A stretch of 38,275 bases of DNA from Treponema sp. (GTDB lineage Bacteria > Spirochaetota > Spirochaetia > Treponematales > Treponemataceae): positions 1 to 38,275 of the forward strand of contig JAILON010000163.1 in NCBI GenBank assembly GCA_024690865.1, given 5' to 3'. Under the pieces are notes generated by a model. That model was not told the DNA's origin. It did no database searches and was given only the letters and a program-made list of their open reading frames with translations. Each line of letters starts with the position of its first letter. Position 1 is the stretch's first letter. Both the position numbers and the translations under genes were made by a program. Positions 16,660 through 24,119 of this stretch are shown here, piece by piece.

Positions 16660-17100
16660 ATGACTACATTTTTGAAGAAATCAATTATTTTTGCCGCGCT
16701 GCTTGCCGCAGTCACCTTTGCCGCATCCGCCTACAACGGAACGATTACGCTGAACCAGGAACTTGGCACGTTCTCACGGAAGCAGTTCGACAGCGAAGTT
16801 GCGACGGACGGTTTTGATCAGACTGTCTATAATTTCCTGAGCAACTACGTGGCCTCTGATGGCGGAAGGATCGACACCTGCTTCGTCATCTATGCCGACG
16901 ACCTGGACGCAGAGGATTCAAACCTTACCGACGCCACGATGGATTGGCTGGTCAACAACTGCCGCATCAAGAACGGCTCCACCTTCATGACGATTATCGT
17001 CCGCGGCGAAACGGATACAGGCGTAGACGGATGGTGCGTCGTATCAAACTTCGTAAATGACTGCTCACAGGTAACCTACTACTTTAACGCAGCATACTAA
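16660..17100 (+). CDS. Small secreted/periplasmic protein, unknown
   Basis: 146 residues after a strong promoter and TTTAAGGAGG. A signal peptide (residues 1-24, cleavage near ASA-YNG) precedes a compact domain of about 120 residues that is acidic and holds four cysteines, two of them close together (NNCRIKNG and WCVVSNFVNDC), which could form disulfides outside the cytoplasm. No known family was recognised. An intrinsic terminator follows directly, so it is a monocistronic, probably well-expressed gene. Confidence 0.75.
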   Translation: MTTFLKKSIIFAALLAAVTFAASAYNGTITLNQELGTFSRKQFDSEVATDGFDQTVYNFLSNYVASDGGRIDTCFVIYADDLDAEDSNLTDATMDWLVNNCRIKNGSTFMTIIVRGETDTGVDGWCVVSNFVNDCSQVTYYFNAAY

Positions 17101-17112
17101 AAAACACGTACA

Positions 17113-17164
17113 AACCGTGGGGAAGGGTGCACTGTCGGCACGCCTTCTCTACGGTTATTTTTTT
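17113..17164 (+). terminator. Intrinsic terminator
   Basis: AACCGT (17113-17118) pairs with ACGGTT (17151-17156); an inner stem pairs GAAGG-side bases with CCTTC and GTGC with GCAC; then ATTTTTTT. It lies immediately before the ribosome binding site of the next gene. Confidence 0.8.
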
Positions 17165-17178
17165 GCCAGGAGAAAAAG

Positions 17179-18081
17179 ATGGGATTTTTTGGTTTGTCCG
17201 ACGCGGGCAACATGGGTTTTGCAAGCGTAAAGAACACGCAGAAATTCACGGATATAGACCTTTTTGAAAAGCTCTCCGCCGTGAAGGTGAGCTTCGGCAC
17301 AGCGCAGATGGGAGACATCAAGGGAACGCCCGCCGTCATGTACAAGAACGCCACCCCCGAGTTTGATATCTTTGCGAGGGTTCACAAAGACAACATCATC
17401 ATGGGAAAGATTGGCGCGGACGGCGTGAGCAGCGCCGCGACCGCACTCAACATGGGCTTAAATATGTTCCTTGAACGTTCGGACGAAAACTCATCCACCG
17501 CGGACAGGTACGTGGACGAGCTTTTGGCCGTCGTCAAGAAACTTGAGGCCGGCGAGGAAGTGACGGAGACCGCCGCCGCAACGACAAAAGAGGCTGTGGG
17601 AGACGGGATAGCCCTGTACATGAAGCAGAAGCTCATCTCTATAAAGCCCAAGTTCGACATCTTCGACAAGGACGAAAAGACCGTGTACCACGTCGAGGGC
17701 GACATCACCCGCCTCAACTTTTCCATCCAGAGGGACGGAAAAGAAGTGCTCAAGCTCAAGAAAAAGCTTGTCGCCATCATGCCCGAATATACGATTCTCC
17801 AGGAAAACACGGAAGTCGCAAAAATCAAGAAGAAGCTCAAGCTGACCAAGCCGGAGCTGAACGGCACGGTGAACGGCAAAGAGCTGAAGATTGCCGGCGA
17901 CATAATGGGATTCGACTTCGACATCAAGGTCGGCGATAACACGATTGGACATGTGGACACGGACAGGTCTTTCTGGGGAGACTGCTACCGCATCCGCATC
18001 TTTGATGAAAGCCAGCAGGACATGGTCGCCGCACTGGCAATCATCTGCGACAACGTATCCGATCAGGAACATTCGAGCTAA
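17179..18081 (+). CDS. LURP-one-related (YxjI/tubby-like) protein with an extra N-terminal domain
   Basis: 300 residues; ATG after CCAGGAGAAAAAG. Residues about 145-295 match the LOR/YxjI fold, a 12-strand barrel around a central helix: YMKQKLISIKPKFDIFDKDE, then VYHVEGD, repeated strand pairs (KLKKKLVAIMPEYTI, KIKKKLKLTKPEL), and a final Phe-Trp segment (DRSFWGDCYRI). The family is distantly related to tubby/scramblase-like proteins; bacterial function is unknown. Residues 1-120 are a separate unrecognised domain. No signal peptide. It has its own terminator at 18097-18130 and precedes the acidic hydrolase cluster. Confidence 0.82.
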   Translation: MGFFGLSDAGNMGFASVKNTQKFTDIDLFEKLSAVKVSFGTAQMGDIKGTPAVMYKNATPEFDIFARVHKDNIIMGKIGADGVSSAATALNMGLNMFLERSDENSSTADRYVDELLAVVKKLEAGEEVTETAAATTKEAVGDGIALYMKQKLISIKPKFDIFDKDEKTVYHVEGDITRLNFSIQRDGKEVLKLKKKLVAIMPEYTILQENTEVAKIKKKLKLTKPELNGTVNGKELKIAGDIMGFDFDIKVGDNTIGHVDTDRSFWGDCYRIRIFDESQQDMVAALAIICDNVSDQEHSS

Positions 18082-18096
18082 TCAGGTATACTCGCA

Positions 18097-18130
18097 AAAC
18101 TGGTGCGGCATTCCGTACCAGTTTTTTTTC
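18097..18130 (+). terminator. Intrinsic terminator of the LURP-one-like gene
   Basis: AAACTGGTGCGG pairs with CCGTACCAGTTT around CATT, merging into a run of T residues up to 18130. Confidence 0.85.
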
Positions 18131-18137
18131 CCTGTTG

Positions 18138-18208
18138 AGGCAATTGAGGCAGTTTCAAGCAGTTCCCACGCTTTCTTTGCCACGGACACTTTGGAACTGG
18201 CCAATTGC
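18138..18208. other. Spaced inverted repeat upstream of the first NlpC/P60 gene
   Basis: GGCAATTG (18138-18145) and CAATTGCC (18201-18208), 55 nt apart, in the 176 nt gap before 18258. Could be a regulatory dyad or chance; no consensus promoter was found in this gap. Confidence 0.3.
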
Positions 18209-18257
18209 CTACGCAGACAAAATCCAAAAGTTCTAGAAGTTGTAGTGGAGAAAAAAT

Positions 18258-19238
18258 ATGGCAGATTCCGACAACGGCAAGAAGAAGAGCTTTCTCCTTC
18301 GTATATTCAAGACAGCTGCGGCAACATTCGTCCTGTTCTTTGTGACCGGCAGTTTCCTCTATGCAGACAGCGTCGAATACATCTCCAGGCAGGAGCAGAT
18401 GATGGCCTCGCGCGAAGCGGACATGCTGATAGACGACCTGCTGGATTTGCTTTTCGACTGGTACGGCCTTCTTCCAGACGACGATGACGACGACTGGTAT
18501 TTCATGGACGACGACTATTACGACGGCTATGACTGCGACGACTACGACCCGGACGACTTCTACGGCTATGACGACTGGGACTGGGACGACTATGACTGCG
18601 ACGACGAAGGCTGGGCCGGATACGACTGGGACGATCTGATCGACGACATATTCGACTGGGACGACGACGATGAATATGCTTACGACGACGATGAATATGC
18701 TTACGACGATGATGACGATGACGATTACTACGCGTACGACGATGACGATGACGACGACTGGGGCGGCCATGACAGCGGCCGGCGTCCCAACAAGCCGGAC
18801 GGCAAGAAAAAGAAAGACGACAAGAAGCCCCAGCCGAACATCAATGTGCCCGGTTCGGAAAAGCGCAAGAAGTTCCTTGCCCAGGCCAACGGCTTCATGG
18901 GTACCCCCTATGTATATGGAGGGGCCAGCCATTCCGGAGTTGACTGCTCGGGCCTCGTATACTGCGCCGCAAAAGAGGCGGGCATAGGAACCCTGCCGCG
19001 CAGCTCCAGGTCCCTGTACAACATGGCAAAGAGAATCGACAGGAACGCCGCAAAGGCGGGCGACCTGATTTTCTTCGCGACCGGCTCCTCGATCAGCCAT
19101 GTCGCCATCTACGTGGGGAACAACCAGATCCTCCATGCGGTCAGCGACGGCCCCAGGACGGGGGTCATGGTTTCCAAGCTGACCGAGAACTACTGGAAGA
19201 ACCACTACTACGCCTCAGGCCGGATTTTTGACGACTAG
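18258..19238 (+). CDS. Exported NlpC/P60 cysteine peptidase with long Asp/Tyr/Trp-rich linker
   Basis: 326 residues; ATG preceded by GTGGAGAAAAAAT. Residues 1-36 are a basic stretch plus hydrophobic signal or anchor (possible cleavage at LYA-DS). Residues about 73-170 are mostly Asp with Tyr and Trp. Residues 205-326 are an NlpC/P60 domain, which cuts peptidoglycan stem peptides: GTPYVYGGASHSGVDCSGLV with Cys230, SISHVAIYVG with His281, ILHAV with His293. The catalytic triad is complete. The acidic tract would be exposed outside the membrane and could bind Ca2+ or space the enzyme from the membrane (inference). The paralogue at 23225 shares the architecture (LFDWYGxLPDD at the start of the acidic part). 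Probably transcribed with the protease gene 44 nt downstream. Confidence 0.9.
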   Translation: MADSDNGKKKSFLLRIFKTAAATFVLFFVTGSFLYADSVEYISRQEQMMASREADMLIDDLLDLLFDWYGLLPDDDDDDWYFMDDDYYDGYDCDDYDPDDFYGYDDWDWDDYDCDDEGWAGYDWDDLIDDIFDWDDDDEYAYDDDEYAYDDDDDDDYYAYDDDDDDDWGGHDSGRRPNKPDGKKKKDDKKPQPNINVPGSEKRKKFLAQANGFMGTPYVYGGASHSGVDCSGLVYCAAKEAGIGTLPRSSRSLYNMAKRIDRNAAKAGDLIFFATGSSISHVAIYVGNNQILHAVSDGPRTGVMVSKLTENYWKNHYYASGRIFDD

Positions 19239-19282
19239 CCCCGGGGGGTTCTATATACGAGCGCATTAAGAAGGAGTTTTAT

Positions 19283-20956
19283 ATGAGCAAGAAAAAGATT
19301 ATAGGGATTGCGGCCGGCGCGGCAGTCGTACTGGGCCTTGGTATCATGTTCATGGGCGGAGACAGTTCCGCAAGCCCCTCACAGGACAGCACGCCTGCCG
19401 TGGCAGAGGAGAAGGGGGACACCAGGAGCGCGAATAATGACGGAGGGGCATCCCAGGGAGAGCAGAATGGCGGGATGAAGATGAAGTCCAGCGGCAAGGT
19501 CGTCTCCCGCGCCGACGGAAGCGTCTTCGTTATGGGAAGCTGCAGGGTCGCCGCACCAAGTGCGGATGCTCCCCGCTATTCTGCCAGACTGAAGGCCTCA
19601 GAACTGCCCCCGAAGGTTGACCTGCGTAAGTTCATGCCCCCCGTTGAGGATCAGGGGCAGCTCGGCTCCTGTTCGGCGAATGCCACGGCGGGAGCCTACG
19701 AGTACTTGGTAAGACGAAACCAAGGAGTTGACGATTACGATATCAGCCGCCTCTTCCTCTACTACAATGCCCGTGTCCTGAAAAACTGGCAGAATCAGGA
19801 TTCCGGTGCAGTACTCAGCGATGTATTTAAATCCCTCAACCAGCAGGGCGTCTGCAGCGAGGAAACCTGGCCCTATGACGTATCCCGCTTCAAGCAGAAG
19901 CCGGACCAGCGGGCATACGAAGAGGCCAGCAAAAACGTGATATCGAAATACGAGTGCGTGGGCCTCGACCCCATTGCCTGGAAGAGCGCGCTCGCCGAGG
20001 GCTACCCCATCGTTTTCGGCGTAACGACATACCCGTCATTCCAGAACCCGCGCAACGGGCACATCTCCATGCCCGGGCGCAATGAGCAGAACACGGGCGG
20101 TCACGCCATGTGCTGCGTGGGCTACTCAGACCCCGACCAGTGCTTCATCGTGCGCAACTCCTGGGGACACCAGTGGGGCGACGGCGGCTACTGCTATATC
20201 CCCTATGACTATATCATGAGCCCCCAGTATAACTGCGGGGACTGCTGGGTCATCTACGACGTCAACCCCATCAGGCAGGAGGATGCAGAGGATGCCTGGG
20301 ATGACAGCACCGAGTCCATCTTCGTGGACATGGAGAACGAGTTCTCCGACATGTCCGACGAGGACTGGCTTGCCATGTGCGACGAGCTCGGCGACTACGA
20401 CATCGTGTACCGCCTGGGCGCGCTCTACAACATAGCCTGCTGGGGCGACGAGGAAGTGTCCCCCGAGGAGTCCAAGGTTGCCCTGGACAAGCTCAAGAAG
20501 CTCCTTATCATGTTCGGCCTGGAGTACTCGCCCAAGAAGGTCATGAAGCACTGCGAGAACATCTGGGTAAACGAGGACGATGACTTCTTCGACAACACCG
20601 TGGCCATCCTGAGCAAATACCTTTCCGAGGGTGCGCGCGCCACGATCGCCGCCGACATGCTGGAGATATGCAGCGCGGACGATGACGCCGCGGACGACGA
20701 GCGCGACATCATCCTGGGACTCGTCGGCGACTGGCTCAACGATGACCTGATCCTCGCCTACTATGCCGACTACCTTGACGAAGACGACTACGACGACTAC
20801 GACTACTACGACGACGAGGACGACTACTATTACGACGATGACTATGAGTATGACTTCGACTACGGCTACGACTATGATGATGACGATGACTACTACTACG
20901 ATGACGATGATGACTACGACTACGACGATGATGACTACGACTACGACTATTATTAA
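19283..20956 (+). CDS. Papain-like (C1) cysteine protease with Asp/Tyr tail
   Basis: 557 residues; ATG after AAGAAGGAG. Residues 5-25 are a membrane anchor or signal, followed by a Ser/Gly/Asp linker. Residues 105-330 are a C1 peptidase: oxyanion Gln124 and nucleophile Cys130 in EDQGQLGSCSANA, His274 in GGHAMCCVGY, Asn292 in VRNSWGHQWGDGGY. No propeptide inhibitor domain was recognised. Residues 331-495 are an acidic, probably helical region of unknown type. The last 59 residues (499-557) contain 33 Asp, 21 Tyr and 3 Glu, with one Phe and one Gly. The encoded DNA is a GAC/TAC-rich near-repeat. It sits between two NlpC/P60 genes with similar tracts, suggesting shared localisation or metal binding. 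Confidence 0.9.
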   Translation: MSKKKIIGIAAGAAVVLGLGIMFMGGDSSASPSQDSTPAVAEEKGDTRSANNDGGASQGEQNGGMKMKSSGKVVSRADGSVFVMGSCRVAAPSADAPRYSARLKASELPPKVDLRKFMPPVEDQGQLGSCSANATAGAYEYLVRRNQGVDDYDISRLFLYYNARVLKNWQNQDSGAVLSDVFKSLNQQGVCSEETWPYDVSRFKQKPDQRAYEEASKNVISKYECVGLDPIAWKSALAEGYPIVFGVTTYPSFQNPRNGHISMPGRNEQNTGGHAMCCVGYSDPDQCFIVRNSWGHQWGDGGYCYIPYDYIMSPQYNCGDCWVIYDVNPIRQEDAEDAWDDSTESIFVDMENEFSDMSDEDWLAMCDELGDYDIVYRLGALYNIACWGDEEVSPEESKVALDKLKKLLIMFGLEYSPKKVMKHCENIWVNEDDDFFDNTVAILSKYLSEGARATIAADMLEICSADDDAADDERDIILGLVGDWLNDDLILAYYADYLDEDDYDDYDYYDDEDDYYYDDDYEYDFDYGYDYDDDDDYYYDDDDDYDYDDDDYDYDYY

Positions 20957-20974
20957 TCGATAGCAAGTAGCGCA

Positions 20975-21008
20975 GGGCAAGCGGGGTGGAACTCGCCCCG
21001 TTTTGCCC
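20975..21008 (+). terminator. Terminator of the 18258-20956 pair
   Basis: Nested dyads GGGCAA/TTGCCC (20975-20980, 21003-21008) and CGGGG/CCCCG (20982-20986, 20996-21000), the inner stem followed by TTTT. Confidence 0.65.
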
Positions 21009-21114
21009 GCCCTGGGCGACGGTCCTGCCGCCGGGGCATCTCGTTCTGGCACGACCCGGCGGATCGACCTCACGTCCGGCCCGGCGCATCATGGCAAAAC
21101 ATACGGGAAACACC

Positions 21115-22743
21115 ATGTTCAAAAAAATAAACAACAAAATTAAAGGAATAAAAAGCTCCACACTTTTATGGCTCGGCGGGATTGCGGCAATCTTTGCGGG
21201 CGTCATAATCTGCCTTTTTGGAATAAGCATCATCCAGATATTTTTAGAGGAGCTATTCGTTGATGGCGAAATAGGAACAGAGTCCATTCAAGTCTGCCTG
21301 CTGTTCCTGCCGATTTCGCTCGGAGGCGCATTTCTTTTCATTCTGGGAATCTGCATGGTACGGGAGTGGCTTGCCCGCTGGAAGGAAAAGCTGACGATCC
21401 ACGTCACTGACGAAGGCATCAGCGACATCTACACGGACTTCCGCGCGGACTATGCGGAATTCCTCATGTCTGACATCACAAAGGAAAACCCTGCCGTCCA
21501 GAACGACGTCACGCAGGTGTTCAGGAACATCCTGCAGCTGCGGCAGAACCGGCTCAAAAAACTGGGCGTGCAGTGCCACTTCAAGTCCTCGCGCAAACAG
21601 CACAGCGAGAGCTTGCCCCCGGTCAGGCCAACGAAACTCACCGACGGAAAATATGAGATACAGGCAGTGACGGAGGACATCGCCGCCCTCACGGAATACT
21701 TCAGGGGCAACCGCCGCATCTATTCCCAGACGGACAACGAAATTGCGCATTACACGGTCATCAGCGCGTGCCAGAGGGGGGACGGCACGATAAACTGCCC
21801 CAACTGCGGCGCATCCCAGACACGGGAGCAGCTGCTCGACGGCTGCGACTACTGCAAGACCAAGTTCATGGTAGAAGATCTGGAAGAAAAAATCTCGGAC
21901 TTCGCGCTGCGGAGCGATTATGACCTCCAGTACAACAAGTACAGGGACACACGGAAAAAATTCATCCCTTATATCGGATTCTGGACATGGCTTGTAGGCT
22001 TCCTGTGCTCGCTCCTGTTCTCCATTCTGGATACATTCCTCTCCGCCGAAGAAACGGCCGACTTCTGGGAAGACGGCTTCTTCCTTACCGCCCTGTCGTA
22101 TATCGTCCCTCCCGTCTGGCATGGCCTCGTGTTCGCATTCTTCGCCGTGCTGATTTTCGTCATATTCGTGTTCCCGCTCATCCAGAGCTACCAAAGCATC
22201 GGCTACATCGTCAAGATGCGGCTTGACAAGCATAAGCCCGCCGAATGGAACAACTGGAAAATTCAGAAGCAGATACGGGAATTTGATTCCCATTTTTCCA
22301 TCGCAGCCTTCTGCTCCAACGTACAGAACAAGATTACTGCCGTGCATTTCGCGGAGACGGAAGGGCAGATAAACGCCTTTGCCGCCAGCGACCTGTCCCC
22401 GATTCTGGGCCTGTACAAGGATGTCATTGACGTGCAGACTGACGACATAATGCTCCAGGATTACACAGTGTCGGAAGGCCTGCAGAAGGCCAGCGTACAG
22501 GCAAACGTACGGCTCCTTGTCCTGGACGGGAAAAAATGCAGTATCAAGAACGAGACCGTAAAAATGCTTTTCACCAAGTCGGCGGAATGCAAGACCCAGG
22601 TCGTCTGCGCCCCTTCCGTGCTGCGCTGCCGGAAATGCGGAGCAAGCCTGTCCCTGTTGGAAGGCAAGCGCTGCGCCTACTGCGGCAACGAGCTGAACCT
22701 GGAGCAATACGACTGGGTCATCAGGGAATACAAATACAACTAG
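21115..22743 (+). CDS. TIM44-like membrane protein with two zinc ribbons
   Basis: 542 residues. Hydrophobic segments lie near residues 15-40, 55-77, 285-310 and 330-360. Zinc-ribbon pairs are CPNCGAS with CDYCKTK (about residues 224-246) and CRKCGAS with CAYCGNE at the C terminus (about 503-526). The segment after IREFDSHFSIAAFCSNVQNK resembles the bacterial TIM44-like domain, a lipid-associated alpha/beta fold found with zinc ribbons in other bacteria. The function is unknown. The ATG at 21115 has a weak GGGA 7 nt upstream; ATG 21091 is possible. It is co-directional with the NlpC/P60 genes and may help place or assemble membrane-associated factors (speculative). Confidence 0.72.
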   Translation: MFKKINNKIKGIKSSTLLWLGGIAAIFAGVIICLFGISIIQIFLEELFVDGEIGTESIQVCLLFLPISLGGAFLFILGICMVREWLARWKEKLTIHVTDEGISDIYTDFRADYAEFLMSDITKENPAVQNDVTQVFRNILQLRQNRLKKLGVQCHFKSSRKQHSESLPPVRPTKLTDGKYEIQAVTEDIAALTEYFRGNRRIYSQTDNEIAHYTVISACQRGDGTINCPNCGASQTREQLLDGCDYCKTKFMVEDLEEKISDFALRSDYDLQYNKYRDTRKKFIPYIGFWTWLVGFLCSLLFSILDTFLSAEETADFWEDGFFLTALSYIVPPVWHGLVFAFFAVLIFVIFVFPLIQSYQSIGYIVKMRLDKHKPAEWNNWKIQKQIREFDSHFSIAAFCSNVQNKITAVHFAETEGQINAFAASDLSPILGLYKDVIDVQTDDIMLQDYTVSEGLQKASVQANVRLLVLDGKKCSIKNETVKMLFTKSAECKTQVVCAPSVLRCRKCGASLSLLEGKRCAYCGNELNLEQYDWVIREYKYN

Positions 22744-22760
22744 GAGAGAGGATAGAAGGG

Positions 22761-23144
22761 GTGCTGACGGACATCCTCTGCAAGACGATTTTGGATAACG
22801 TCATGGCCCCCGCTTTCCGAGAAAAAAAGTATGGGGAAGGCATCATCGGCGCGGTGCATGCCATGGCGGACACCATCACCCGGGACAACTCGCTCGTCAC
22901 GGAGGATACGACCCCTGGAGCAGAAGATGAAATCTCCCGGGCAGAGCCCGCAGCCGAAGCAAAAACGGACGACGACTGGGTGGAGTTTTTAATATATGTC
23001 GCAATACTCATACTATTCGTCCTCTATGCTGTCATTAAGAAACATTTCGGCTGGGGTAGAAGCTCATATCGTTCCGGCGGTGGCTCATCCCGCTCTGGCG
23101 GGGGCGGTCACACGTCAGGTGGCGGTGCGAGCAGCGGCTGGTAG
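22761..23144 (+). pseudogene. N-terminally truncated TPM-domain membrane protein
   Basis: Reading from GTG 22761 (127 residues), the first part (ILCKTILDNVMAPAFREKKY, then GEGIIGAVHAMAD) matches only the last 40 residues or so of a TPM domain. A linker, one transmembrane helix (EFLIYVAILILFVLYAVI) and a Ser/Gly-rich end (GGGGHTSGGGASSGW) follow, exactly as in TPM/YgcG-type proteins. The first 100 residues of the domain and the signal peptide are missing: homology begins just after the stop of the TIM44-like gene (about 22744, ERIEGVLTD). A start site with GGAGAG nearby exists, so a shortened product may still be made. Confidence 0.62.
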
Positions 23145-23224
23145 GCCCCGGGCAGCCGCCGGCATGAGGGCGGCCGCCTGACCATGAGGATAGTTTTTTT
23201 ATATCGACATGAAGGAGAAAGTAT

Positions 23225-23965
23225 ATGTTTGGTTCCAAGAAGGAAAAGAAAAAGAGGGGCTGCCTTTTCAGGCTGGTGAAACTGGTGGTACTCGTTTGTG
23301 TCGGGTACTTTTTCCTCGACATTTTCCTGGACGTCATGCTGGACGACACGGAATACATCTCGGAGGAGGAGCGGACGTCGGAAGCGGATGTGGAGGACGT
23401 GGAGCTTGAGGAAATGCTGGACCTCTTCTTCGACTGGTACGGCTACCTTCCCGACGACGAGGAGGAGCTCTACCACTTCATGGAAGAAGAAGTGTATGCG
23501 GACTATGATTACGATGATTATGAATACGACGAGGAATATGAGAGCGACGACAGCTCTCCCTCCGGTGGCGGTGGAGGCAGCAGCTCGGAGAACCGCATGC
23601 GCTTCCTTGAGAAAGCCAATGGATTCAAAGGTACGCCCTACGTCTATGGCGGCACCAGCCATTCCGGCGTAGACTGTTCGGGCTTAGTCTACTGCGCCGC
23701 AAAGGAGGCGGGAATCGGAACCCTGCCGCACAGCTCCAAGTCCCTGTACAACATGTCCAGGAAGATAAGCCTGAGCGATGCGATAGAGGGCGACCTTATT
23801 TTCTTTGCCGCCGGCTCGTCAATCAGCCACGTCGCCATCTACATCGGGAACAACCAGATCCTCCATGCCATAAGCGACGGCCCCAAGACCGGGGTCAGGG
23901 TTTCCAAGATGAGCGAGAAATACTGGAAAAACCACTACTACGCTTCGGGCCGGATTTTCGACTGA
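23225..23965 (+). CDS. Exported NlpC/P60 cysteine peptidase with acidic linker (paralogue)
   Basis: 246 residues; ATG after GAAGGAGAAAGTAT. Residues 1-10 are basic, 14-36 hydrophobic, 60-110 acidic (DLFFDWYGYLPDDEEE then Tyr/Asp repeats), 111-121 a Ser/Gly hinge, 126-246 NlpC/P60. Catalytic Cys151 in SGVDCSGLV, His202 in SSISHVAIYIG, His214 in ILHAI. The catalytic domain is nearly identical to that of 18258, while the linker is about half as long and uses Glu as well as Asp. The duplication is therefore fairly recent, with the repeat tract evolving faster. No terminator was evident downstream. Confidence 0.9.
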   Translation: MFGSKKEKKKRGCLFRLVKLVVLVCVGYFFLDIFLDVMLDDTEYISEEERTSEADVEDVELEEMLDLFFDWYGYLPDDEEELYHFMEEEVYADYDYDDYEYDEEYESDDSSPSGGGGGSSSENRMRFLEKANGFKGTPYVYGGTSHSGVDCSGLVYCAAKEAGIGTLPHSSKSLYNMSRKISLSDAIEGDLIFFAAGSSISHVAIYIGNNQILHAISDGPKTGVRVSKMSEKYWKNHYYASGRIFD

Positions 23966-23998
23966 CCCGCCCTGCCCCAGCTCATCCCGCCCTGCCCG

Positions 23999-24119
23999 GC
24001 CGGAGCCGCCCTACAGCGGGGCAGTCCCTGTGGTGGGGCAGGGCAGCCCCTGGCGTACTGCGCCCGTGACAGCAATGGCGGCAAAGCCGCAACAAGGCAG
24101 CCGGAGCCGCCCTACAGCG
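23999..24119. repeat. 20 bp direct repeat, one copy spanning the kinase stop codon
   Basis: GCCGGAGCCGCCCTACAGCG at 23999-24018 and 24100-24119, 101 bp apart. The second copy includes the stop of the minus-strand histidine kinase (24112-24114). The gap also has a small GCGGC-AAA-GCCGC hairpin but no convincing terminator. Confidence 0.9.

Noticed and set aside
18078..19205. Val/Ile-rich 375-residue minus-strand frame
   Set aside because: It is the antisense of the GAC/TAC-rich linker of the NlpC/P60 gene; no ribosome site and no domain.
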